Shown: positions 53,946 to 64,000 of the stretch, piece by piece | Layout of the letters: the number at the start of each line of letters is the position of its first letter | Position numbering within the stretch: the stretch's first letter is position 1 | Source of the DNA: Nematostella vectensis | Lineage: Eukaryota; Cnidaria; Anthozoa; Actiniaria; Edwardsiidae | Length of the DNA stretch: 64,000 nt | Direction: 5' to 3' | Assembly (NCBI RefSeq): GCF_932526225.1 | Contig: NC_064042.1 | Location: 12,101,040-12,165,039, forward strand | The notes under the pieces: model-generated | The model's input: only the letters and a program-made list of their open reading frames with translations | Told to the model about the DNA's origin: nothing | Databases searched by the model: none | Translations under genes and position numbers: made by a program

Positions 53946-54184
53946 CTACCATATTAAATTGGTATATTTGTGGCACCCAGTGGTTAGTTTATAGAAAACG
54001 GGGCGCGTAAAGGCGATTGGAAAGCGTGTGCGAAAAGTTTAAGAATATACTATATGTGACTGCCCACCAAGTACCTAGCTTCGTAGCATCCCGGGATCCC
54101 CGAAGGTTCCTGCACTAGCAGCGCTGAGCATCTTGGGCAAATAGCTCAGCGCATGCGCAGTGACCATTTTCTCTTTGGGTCAAA

Positions 54185-54238
54185 ATGGCCTCCAGTTTAT
54201 GCGGGATGGTCGTCCTTTCCTTCACTCAAACAGCATAA
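54185..54238 (+). CDS. Upstream ORF of the LRCH gene, 17 codons
   Basis: The first ATG of the leader (aaaATGGCC, a strong context) opens MASSLCGMVVLSFTQTA and stops at TAA 54236-54238. The last A of the stop is the A of the LRCH ATG (TAATG). This arrangement is typical of termination-reinitiation control; whether it is translated is not known. Confidence 0.45.
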   Translation: MASSLCGMVVLSFTQTA

Positions 54239-57200
54239 TGCATCTAAACCCAGCCATGGCAGCGGCTAACAAAAGCAGCGAGAGGTGCTTTGAGGAGGCC
54301 GAAGAGACAGGAACACTGCTTCTTAATGGCAAAGGCCTCCGCGATTTCCCCGATGTTGCCGACGACTGTGAACTTATTGATGTGATAGAAGCTGGTAAAG
54401 TCAAGCAGACCGACTCCTCTTTATTAAACCTCAAAGTACACTCGATTTAAAAACTTAAACATGCTTGTTACTTTTCAGATCTATCGAAGAACAGATTCAC
54501 TGATTTTCCCGTGGAAATATGTGACTTTGTAATGCTAGAAAAACTCAATTTATATCATAACTCAATTCGGAATCTCCCGGACTGCTTAAACAGGCTGAAA
54601 TGGCTATCTGTCTTAAATTTACGGTGAGTTTAACCATGGAAAGTTTATTTGAATTAATGTGTTGTATCTAGTGCCTAGAGTCTGTCCTATTTTAATTTGT
54701 GTGGCTCATAGATGTTTTTTTACATTGTGGTTATAGACGAGTCCATGTCGCACTCCTAATATCAGTTTTGTTTTGATGCGCTTCATCAGATACCTTAGTC
54801 ATTCCTACATGCCACCACTAAACTAGTTTTAATCCTTTCCGTGTTATTGTTATTTACTTCATTCATTCCCGCAGTTTATTTACCGTAAGATCCATTTTAA
54901 AAATCTAGATGTTTAGTTTGTATCGACTTGTGGTCATTCGTTGTGTTGGAATGCAGCATTTCCCTGTCATAAACACACCACGGTATCTCAGTTATTATTA
55001 TTTGACAACTGTGGATAACCGTTTCTGCATTCTTTATCGATATTTTACCCCCTTGTATTAATAAACAAATCCAGCTACCACCAAAATAAAGCAACTGACA
55101 GGATTTCGCGAAAACATGTCGTAGAATACGTCCTCTTTTTCTATTTTTGCATTTACTAAATGATTTAGCAGGATGGATTTTAGAAAGTCGGCTATTTATT
55201 TTTAAATGTTTACTCTGGAAAAAGGGTTTCTCTTTTGTTTTATCCCTATTTTCCGGGATTTTCAGTGGGGGAGTTTGTCTCATTGATGGAAATTTCAAAT
55301 CTTGTATTTTATTTATAACATCAAACATAATTTGACTTGTTAAATCATTCATCTTCCGTGAGATTAAATATCAATCATGTCTAAATTCTCCCGACAGCCA
55401 TAACATTGAACTCTTTCTCACATATCAGTTTTTAAGAATTATGTTTTCATCTTACTTTATCTCTTGGTCAATTAGATGAATCAATAGAATTACAAATCAT
55501 TCTTTATTTGACTATTAGTACACAGTATCAATGTTAACCAAGATCAGAACTTCCAATTATATGGAATTCAATTTTGTTTTATTAAAAAGAATTTGTTTAA
55601 TTGGGCTTGATTATCCAGTATTCAATCAATCAGGCATGGTTGCATGCTATAGCGAAAAGCCCAGAGCACATAACTTCCAAGATTATAATTTTTTGTTTGT
55701 AAACTGAAAAAAATGATTATAACTGTTTCGTAATGATTTATTCGTGCATAAAGTAATTATGGTTCATTTTTCTTTTAGGAGGAATCAAATCTGCAGCCTT
55801 CCTGTAACACTGGGCCAACTTCCTCTGCGTGTCTTGAACCTTAGCAACAACAAGTTGACAACCCTACCAATAGAGATAGGATATTTGACATTATTACAAG
55901 ACTTAGTAAGTAGTTGCTTAATGACATCTCAATGATGGAAAGCTTTTGCCCAACACATGGAATGCTCACTCCTCATTTTGCACCTATTTCAAAGACCACT
56001 TGTGCTGGTAATAAAACAGAGAGCTTGTGTCTGTTTTATGGAGTAGCAGTAAGCTCGTGCCTCCTAAAACAAATCCTCACAGTTTGAATCTTATTAATGA
56101 TATGGAGTGACGATATCTTTGATATATGCTATCATGCAGGTGTCTAATTTAGGCCCGGCGGCCGGCAGAACCGCCAGCTACTATTTTCTGAACACTGGCT
56201 ACTTTAAAAAAAGTCTATTAATGTTTTATTTGAACTAAAAAACTTCCACCCCCTACTTATCAATTTCCACTGCCTACTCTAAAACGTTATGAAACCCCTG
56301 TCATGTTTTCAAGAATGTTCTTTCCTGACCAGTTTTTTATTTTATTTTTCATTTTTGACAATGCTCCATTTAAAATACAATGCAAAAAACTACTTTATCT
56401 GAACAAACCAAAACTGGCAAGAGTGAGATTGATGTCAACTTCACTTCATGTACCTTTTTATGGGGGAATCTCTGATGATACATATTAGTGCTGTTTTTGG
56501 TACTGATATCATTGTACTGGTTTTCCTTGTTGTTAAATCATTGTCTTTTGTTGTTATTTCTGCAGGATTTGAGCTGCAATGAGCTTCCCCATCTCCCTAG
56601 TAGCATGGGAGAAATGATATCTTTAAAGGAATTAAATGTTAGGAGAAATCAACTTCAATCCTTGCCAGATGGTAAGTGAAACTTAAAGTTTTCTAGACTC
56701 CTTTTGTATAAAGGGGCCACTGGTGCAGAGCCAAGTGTTTGTGTGCCCATTGTTTTAAGTCTTGAGAAGTAGATTTAAAAAGGGTAACCTTTTAACAGGT
56801 GGCAGCTTAATGCTGTGGTACCATTATTATCTACCACAATATCCAAAGCATTAGCTAGGAGGTTCAGGGATTCAGAAAAGCTACACCTTCTTTTCTCTTT
56901 TGAAAATATCTGTCTTGCCCCTTCCCCCCCCCCCCCCCCCCCCCCTCATCTATCTCTGCCGACTTGCATATTTCTGGTTACCTAAATCCCCTTCTCTTCA
57001 ACATACACCCTCAGATAACTGAAAACATTTTGTTATCTATCATTTCTAGAATTGAGCAAGTTAAAGCTTGTCAGATTAGATTTCTCCTGTAATAAAGTAT
57101 CAGTGATTCCGCCTGCATATCGCCTCATCACAACACTGTCATGTCTGGAGCTATCCCATAATCCTCTCACATCACCACCAGCACAAGTAAGTACCAGGGT

Positions 57201-60200
57201 CAAATATATGGTTCCAATGTGAGTCAAGTTGAGTTCTCAGACAACTGTCTGGGAAGTGTAGTGCACCTTACATGCTTTTAACTGGAACACATTGTGTCTT
57301 TGCCCTTATAATTCAGCAGCAAGTTATGGTGATAACTCCCCAAAATATTTTTTACTGAATTCTTTTCTAAAGTTTTTGTTTACTTTTCCAGGTTTGTATA
57401 AAAGGCAGATTACACATTTTTAAGTATTTAAGCATAGCAGCTCATCAACAAGAGAAGGTAAGTTATAGTGTTTGTTGTTCTATTTTTTTTTCATTATTTT
57501 AATAAAATGTTGCCTTATTGCATCACTCTTACTGAGAAAATTATATTGGTCTGCACTCAGAGACGGGGACTGGATCGCAGGCCTTATGGCATGAGATCAA
57601 CTCTAAGGTATTGTACACACAAGGTGGTGGTGGCCTTTGGTTAGTTCAAGGTCATATATTTTAGCAGTTTATTGATATTTCTGTCTAGCACCTTTGAGTA
57701 GCTTTTTCATGATCATCAAAACACTAAAAATTATTTCTTTTAATATTTTACCATCTAGCATGAAAGAAGAATTCTTGGAACGCGAGTACCCAACTGTTGA
57801 CAAAGTACGGAGGGCCCATTCATTGGATATGAGTGGCTCCAACATTCATATAACCCAGGTAAAATACAGTGTAAAAAAGGTCATCACTTATTGAACCCTA
57901 CACCAAATAGTTTAATAAAAGGTATGAAGTGGTAGAATTTAAAGCTCCTTTAAAAATGCCCCCTCCCTTGCTTTGTTATTGTTATTATTACTATTGTTAT
58001 TTTGTAGGTTTGACACTCCGTAACTAAGAGACAGACATATTTCATGGCGGGGTGATTTAGCCAAAAAAAAGGAGCGAGCCCAAATCTAAAGAAATAATGC
58101 CTTGCAAAATGAAAGACAAGAAAAATAAATTTAAGATGTTTTTTATGGATACCCATTTATTTGTACTAGGTTGATGATAAACCTGCTGTATATCGTCCAA
58201 GCTCCTTACGCGAACGAGACCGCACAAGACCTCCCCTGACTAATGTATTTGAGACTGAGGAAAAGAGAAGGGAGATCCAGAAAGAGATAGAAAGAGCTCA
58301 TCAGCTCATCATAGCTGATACTAGAGATCATGTAGAAGGTCATGAGGCTGGCAGCCAACCTGATGGCGAAATGGATGAAGGGGAAGCACTAGAAAAGGTA
58401 AGAGCATGTCTTTGTTATGTTGTCAGCTATGTACTTGTTATACATCTATCTTATATCCCTTTGAGTTGGAATATTTGTTACTATAACCTTTAGTTTCTGT
58501 TAAATTCCAGTTTACCTCCAGTCGATTACGTAACAATCTCTGATGATTAACGGAAAGCCCAAAGCATATTTCAAAATTGTTAGCGGTGTGTCCATTGGGA
58601 ATTTTTTTGAGGATTTGATTCATAATTTAGAGCGGATGGCTTGTTAACTAACACAGATTGTAATAGATCTATCATATTTTAATGGTTGAGGTTTTCATTG
58701 GACCTTCAGAAGTAAACTGGTGACAATGTGGGTTTTAGTACAGCCATGTTAAAAGAACAAACAAAAGAATGAACTTTCTTTTTTGTTTTCCTTTGTTGCT
58801 GACAATAGCCAAACAAATACTTGTCCTTCTGTTCGTTCTAATTTAGACAAGAACACTGCAATTGATCTAAATTTTTGTACTGTATAATCTGATTGGCTTA
58901 GAAATCAGTTAACATATAGCTTGGGGATTTTATAGTCCCTTTTTCTGAGCATTTCCTTCTTGATGCCTGCAAAAGTGTCATTTCCTCATTCACAAATCAT
59001 CTGGATTATTTATAGCTTTTTTTCATAAATCTACCTAACTACCTCTATAAACCCTAGGTATTGCACTGCATTGTGCTAGTCACTAAATACCTAAAAACAA
59101 GGCAGTTTATCCAATATGTGGCTCAGTTATCTACTGTATGGTTGCTAAGGAAAGCTGGTTCTACAGTATTACAGAGTTGGTGTTAAAAAGAAATTTTTAC
59201 AGGTCCATGTCATTGACAGAAAGGGTGTCATGTGGTGTACTGTATATAATCTTAACAGTACAACTTGCTCTATAGTGCCTTTTATAGGAGGCAGCAGTTT
59301 TCCCTTATGATCATCATCATCATTCATAATTATGGCATCAACAGCATCCCACGCATGCTCTTTGTGGCCATATGCTGTCATTTAATCATTCATTTATCAG
59401 TGGACATGGTAGGTGCCATTTTGTTCTCTTTTTTTTCCACCTCTGAAATCTGAAGTCAAAGGAAGCACTTGAAAAAAAATGATTTTATCTTTTAATTCAA
59501 TTCTCAAAACTTGATCCATGGTATTAGTACATTACGCTATTAAAAAAAGGCTACTTCTTCACAATTATAGCATGGTATTGCAAATCATGGGGGGGAGGTT
59601 AATTTACTGTAGATTATGTAATCTAACAATTTCTTAGGCTGTAATCACTTGAAGCTTTAGCTGTCTTAAACCTTAATGTAATTAACACCACACAACATAA
59701 CATATTATAATTTCATTTATTGAATATTTCGTTTTTTGAGCTGGAGTGCTTCTACGTTACATTGAAAAATTAAGGATGAACTTTTGATTGAGGAAAGTTG
59801 TTTGTAGGACAATATTTTTGCCATTATTCTGAAATGAATATGCTATAACCAAAGGAAATTGCCAGAGTTTTTTTCTCATAACAAGTTTGTGACATGAGAG
59901 AAGTTAGCCATTTCATTTTTAGTTTTCATACAAATAACTGTGTCTAGCTTTGGGTGATTTGTTCTTTGGCAGGACTAAAAAAAATGCTAAGCACAGAGTA
60001 ACCCTTGCGTTCTGGTTTTGTTTCAGATGAGTTCATGCAAGGGCAGCCAGAGTTTAGACCATAGAACATTGATTGCTGTGGTTTTTCTGCTGGTTTATGT
60101 AGTCATTGACAGAGGCACAGTTATACGATCATTAATTTTTGTCGTCATCTGCTATACATTGTATTGGATATACCCTGCATGAGCTGATCTGTTATAAAAC

Positions 60201-63200
60201 TTTAACTAATCTTTACACACCCAAATTTGACACATAAAATTCTCTTAACCAAAATAATATGGTCTCTGTTGATGGCTTTATCTGCTAACAGCAGTCAAAA
60301 TATCATTATTTCAATTTTAATCATGTGATCTACATGTTTTGGCTTTAGTATGGAGAAATTTCAATTTGGGTTGAAAAGATGCACACCAAAAATAAAAACT
60401 TAAATGAAATGGCAAATCTGGGCTTGGCTGCATGATAATCGTTCAATATATTAACCTAAACATCCAACTCTGCACAATGGTTTCTTCATTGGTTCCTAAT
60501 GATAGGATGAAATCTTTATCCACAAACTAATCTTGTAGGACATGAATCTACTTACCAGCTGTTATGATGTGGTTTTATTAATGTGAAATGCCATTGTCTG
60601 CAAAATTAGATTGGCAGTAGGTAGTCTGTAGTCAGGATTCTGATTCAGGTGGATTGTTTGTCAATTTAGTGTGCCATTTTTTATCTTCTATCGGACCTCC
60701 AAGCGTACTTGCCAACCTTGAAAGCGCAAAAACCGGGAGATTGTGCTTCAAATACAAGAAGTGTATAAGAAATTCTTGAGGGAACTGTATAAGAAATTCC
60801 CGGGAGATTACAGTAAATATATAGAAAGTTTCAATTTTTCCCGGGTGATGAAGGCTAAAAACCGGGAGTCTTCTGTGAAAACCAGGAGAGTTGGCAGGTA
60901 TGCCTCCCAGTGAAGTGTGGGGAGGGGGTCTACAGCAGACCCACCAACCCCCCTCATCTTGGCTACAGTACTTCTATTATTACTTTAATTATCATTCAAG
61001 ATACCAGGGCTTTATAGTGAGGAGATAACTTCAATGATCAAAGTGTTAGGATTGTTATTATGGATTGTTAAACTAATATAACATTATTAAAAAAAAAATA
61101 CACTTATAGATTTTTCATTAACTTGATTTTATAAAAAAATTGATTTTGATAACTTATCATTAACCAGTATTTTTATAATAAATTTATTAATCATGACAAG
61201 AACATAATATTTTCACTAGATAAGATGTTTATTTAAGCTTTATTCAGAGGTATTTATTAAATTTGTTGTTTATAGATATAGATTTCAAAGGATATGACTC
61301 TGTTTATGAGCATGCTGTATTTATTCTAATTTATTGAAGGGTTCTTGATGAAATATTCATAAAGTTAACACGACTTTTAATGGTTATCTGAGCCCCTTGT
61401 AAGTGGAGTTTCTATTAATCATTAAGTAAAGTGTGTAAGAGCTATATTTATGTGCTTATTATGGATCGTTTTATTACAAGGTTTTATAAGAAGAAATTTA
61501 GTAGATGACATGATATATTGTAAGACTTAAAAAGGTGGAAATAAAGAGACGATCTGGTCTGAATCATTGTCATTCTCGTGCTTATTATTTCACTCATTCT
61601 GCACAAATCTCTAATAAACTACAAGAGAGAAAAGTTATTTTAATTTCTTACCTCAGAAATAGGGGGCTTTAGTTGAAAACTTCAAGCCATCTGCTAACTA
61701 AAGCCAGCTGCAGTAATAGACTGTCATATCATATTTTATTATTATTAATTATGTTTTGCCATTCTGATCACCGAACAGACAACCTTGGTTTTATGCTTTA
61801 GGCCATGATACAATATCTAGTGTTTATTACTGATACCAGAACTGTGTGCCCACCCAGAAGCATGTTGTTGAACAGTCTAATTGAAATACGAAACTTTCGG
61901 ATGTCAATTAAAAGTGGCTTGGTAGGAACTGACAAAATGCTGCCCATTACACTGTGGTGGCTTGGTGCAAGGAGCTCAACTCTGTGGTTTGAATGGTTTC
62001 ATCATGAGGCTTGCGATGGTCTGGATTAATCAAAGCTTCCCTTGATTACTCAATATTTGAAAAACTATTACCCAGAATATGTTGCTTTTACATAAGAAAG
62101 GGTGGAAGATTAAATTAAAAGAAATTATAAAAAAAAATGTATATCCCTTATACCTCTGAACTAGCTTTGTTTTCCTAAATTTCTTCTTTCATAAATCTAG
62201 AATTTTTGGTAAATAAACTGATTTTCCTTTAGGAGGCATGATTAGAAACACTTATTTACATGGTCTCCCTTTTTAGAGTGTCAGAACTTTAAGTTTGTAG
62301 AGGAAAAAAAAAGGTTATAGATATCAATGACCATCTTACCCAATAAGTTTCTCATGATACATATTCTCATAATTGTTACCTCAAAATTTATGCTCATTTG
62401 CTAGAGCCATATTGATATGTGTTCACGGTTAGGAATTTCTTTCGATTGAAATGGAGGAGCGGAAGAGGAGGGAGGAAGAGGAGACAGCTATAGAAGAGAG
62501 ACGTCGAGCTGCCAGAAAGCTACAGAGAGACCAACAAGAGCTAATGCAGGACACTAGACGGCGTTCAGAGACAGCAAATGGAGTTGGTGACAGAAGGTTG
62601 GATTCTATTGCGTAGTTCTTTTTGCCCTAGGCAGGGCTTCTGGAATTACGCGGAAAAAACTCGGAATTACGCGGGATTTTTTGCTAAATTACGCGCTAAA
62701 TTACGCGTGTTACGCCCAAACTACATTTTGTACCGAAGGAAAGCACGAAATAACTTGAAAAGGTTAATTTTTTGCGTGAAAATATCTTAGGCAAGTTTTC
62801 ATTGGCTCCTAGCAACCAGCCAATTAAAAAAGGTATTTTATAATTAGCCCTAGGCCTACGCGATTTAGCAAAGAACGCCTAGTCGTTTTTATTGTTTTCG
62901 AAATTCAGTTATTTACGAAAAAATATATCTCTTTTTTATGAGAAATAGAGGTAAGAACTCTAAAAGAAAAAATCAGCTGTGCAATGTTTTGTCTTTCAAA
63001 ATTTAGCCAAATTACGCGGAAATTTGTGGATTACGCGGATTACGCGGAAAAAGCCAAATTACGCGCTTCCGTACAAGCGCGTAATTCCAGAAGCCCTGCC
63101 TAGGGATTTGAGGATTCAACAATGTTTGTTGTTGTTATTTTTTATCAATTTGTTTGTATGTTAAGTGCCGTAAACCTAAGTTCATCCATCTTTCAGTCTA

Positions 63201-64000
63201 AGGCGAAACTCGGGTACAAGTCGCTCCATGTCTGATCGACCACCCGAACTTCCCCCAAGACAATCAAGGACCTCTACAAAACCACGTGCTTCCTCACTCA
63301 GGTGAGATTAATTGTATGGAAACTAAAAAAACATATCGTGAGCTTATTCTATTCTTCACACTCATATTTCGAGATATAGCCAAGGAACTATGGTCTTAAG
63401 GGTGCTACAGTACTTGAGTATTATATACTAATGTTAATATAACAATTAATTATAACACTTTTATAATTAGGTTAATTTATTACTATTTTATATAAATAAT
63501 TATAAAACAGCATGGCCAGTTAACAGATTATCTGGTCCGTTGCAGGATGGAAGAAGGGTATCCAGGAAGACAGGTAATGAAGACCTTCGCATAAGCCCCA
63601 ATGACTTACTCGCATGTCTTTCTTTTTACATCTAAAACAGAACCTCAAATATGCAGTTTTAGCAGCAGATTTATAACCTTGATTAAGCAGATAATTTTTA
63701 TAAATTGCGCCTTTATTTGCCTTAGTTTTTAGTTGAAGCAAATAAGTTATCTATATTTTGCTCTGGTATTGCTCAGATGTGAGCTAGGGAGGCAATGAGG
63801 TGTATGGTACTGATGGTGGGACTGTAGGAGCAGGAAATGCGAGCTAGAGAGTCATTAACGTGTTTTGCGCGCCTTGTAGGAAGGAGGTGTGAGCTATAAT
63901 AGGGAGGCATCGATGTGTATTGTTTGGAATGATTGTAGGAGGAGGAAATGCGAGCTAGGGAGGCTTTAATGATACAGAGCAGACGAGAAGCACAGCTGTC
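54238..64000 (+). CDS. LRCH-type leucine-rich-repeat protein, 3' end outside window
   Basis: Thirteen exons in phase: 54238-54394, 54479-54623, 55779-55905, 56566-56671, 57050-57186, 57392-57457, 57561-57607, 57759-57858, 58170-58397, 62433-62596, 63197-63301, 63546-63573, 63939-64000 and on. The N-terminus (CFEEAEETGTLLLNGKGLRD) leads into six or so leucine-rich repeats (LEKLNLYHNSIRNLPDCL, LRVLNLSNNKLTTLPIEIG, LKELNVRRNQLQSLPD, VRLDFSCNKVSVIP, LELSHNPLTSPPAQ), then VCIKGRLHIFKYL. Order and wording match vertebrate LRCH1-4, which bind DOCK-family proteins and the cell cortex. Downstream are basic and charged coils (EKRREIQKEIERA, ERRRAARKLQRDQQEL) and EEEMRAREALM. The expected C-terminal calponin-homology domain would lie beyond the window. 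The in-frame ATG at 54256 (MAAANKSS) is an alternative start. Confidence 0.93.
56926..56946. repeat. Poly-C tract
   Basis: A run of about 20 C in LRCH intron 4, another tract prone to sequencing error. Confidence 0.9.
58398..62432. other. 4-kb intron of the LRCH gene
   Basis: AT-rich intron between the exons at 58170-58397 and 62433-62596. Apart from the family D element at 60705-60905 I see no gene, RNA or transposon coding remnant. The size is unusual compared with the other introns of this gene. Confidence 0.6.
60705..60905. repeat. Family D inverted-repeat element, copy 3
   Basis: Ends gtacttgccaaccttg and gagagttggcaggtatgc are inverse and match the ends of copies at 29516-29708 and 35643-35871. 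The inside has repeated ccgggag blocks and a duplicated gtataagaaattc. Confidence 0.75.
62625..63105. repeat. DNA-transposon-like element with perfect 28-bp terminal inverted repeats
   Basis: The sequence 62625-62652 (ccctaggcagggcttctgg, then aattacgcg) is exactly inverse to 63078-63105. Sub-terminal copies of aattacgcg are scattered near both ends, as transposase-binding repeats often are. It is 481 bp and has no coding capacity. It lies in the LRCH intron between exons 10 and 11, starting 28 bp after a splice donor. Confidence 0.9.
63772..63990 (+). repeat. About 55-bp array of duplicated splice acceptor plus exon start in LRCH
   Basis: Four units, each starting with an AG acceptor and then gag(c/g)aggaaatgcgagctag-like sequence. 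Candidate exon starts lie at 63777, 63828, 63880 and 63939. The last is the functional one by similarity (EEEMRAREALM). The second would encode EQEMRARESLT and stays open for 22 codons before a stop. Spacings are 51, 52 and 59 bp. Confidence 0.85.

Larger units (their letters stand above)
52793..54184. other. Divergent spacer between the peptidase-like and LRCH genes
   Basis: About 1.4 kb between outward-facing genes. It contains a hairpin (53116-53181), a short tandem repeat (53590-53735) and an LTR-like fragment (53755-53945). The LRCH promoter probably lies after 53945; a GC-rich stretch with catgcgcagtgacc is just upstream of the LRCH leader. Confidence 0.55.

Overview
The window is intron-rich animal genomic DNA: AT-rich intergenic and intronic sequence, GT-AG introns every 50-400 coding bases, many microsatellites and short inverted-repeat transposons, and no bacterial operon structure. 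The gene content (an Ig-type receptor tyrosine kinase, XRCC1, a TatD-type nuclease, a THAP4/nitrobindin-like protein, a TRAF and an LRCH protein) and the compact introns suggest an early-branching metazoan, most likely a cnidarian such as a sea anemone. The species is an inference. I built the gene models by hand from splice sites and checked that reading phase is kept across every junction; for each complete gene the summed exons are a multiple of three.

Layout. 732-17037 (+): the 3' part of a receptor tyrosine kinase gene. Its 9.3 kb penultimate intron is a graveyard holding a 5'-truncated non-LTR retrotransposon, an EGF/fibrinogen-like pseudogene, a Gypsy pol remnant split by 2.6 kb of inserted repeats, and a hammerhead-like sequence. 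17038-19498: convergent spacer with two minisatellites. 19499-28855 (-): complete XRCC1 in 20 exons (661 aa), head-to-head with 29108-32366 (+), an RRM-TatD fusion gene (426 aa). 34070-36171 (-): nitrobindin/THAP4-C-terminal-like gene (188 aa), head-to-head with 36772-41054 (+), a nuclear coiled-coil protein with a C-terminus resembling the Csm1/Pcs1 monopolin family (535 aa). 41789-45876 (+): TRAF E3 ligase (370 aa). 47338-52792 (-): a 1242-aa protein with two membrane segments, a duplicated domain I do not recognise, a basic linker and a C-terminal cysteine-peptidase-like domain. 54238 to the window end (+): LRCH-type leucine-rich-repeat protein, 3' end outside.

Two things stand out. First, exon edges have been tandemly copied together with their splice sites in at least two genes: XRCC1 has about ten splice donors in a 36-bp array and LRCH has four splice acceptors in a roughly 55-bp array. 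Weaker traces are seen in the kinase and TRAF genes. Second, the 1242-aa gene and the Csm1-like gene are the best candidates for under-described biology. The genes do not form one pathway: XRCC1 and the TatD-like gene share a promoter region and both concern DNA ends or nucleic acids, and the rest are signalling or adhesion genes.
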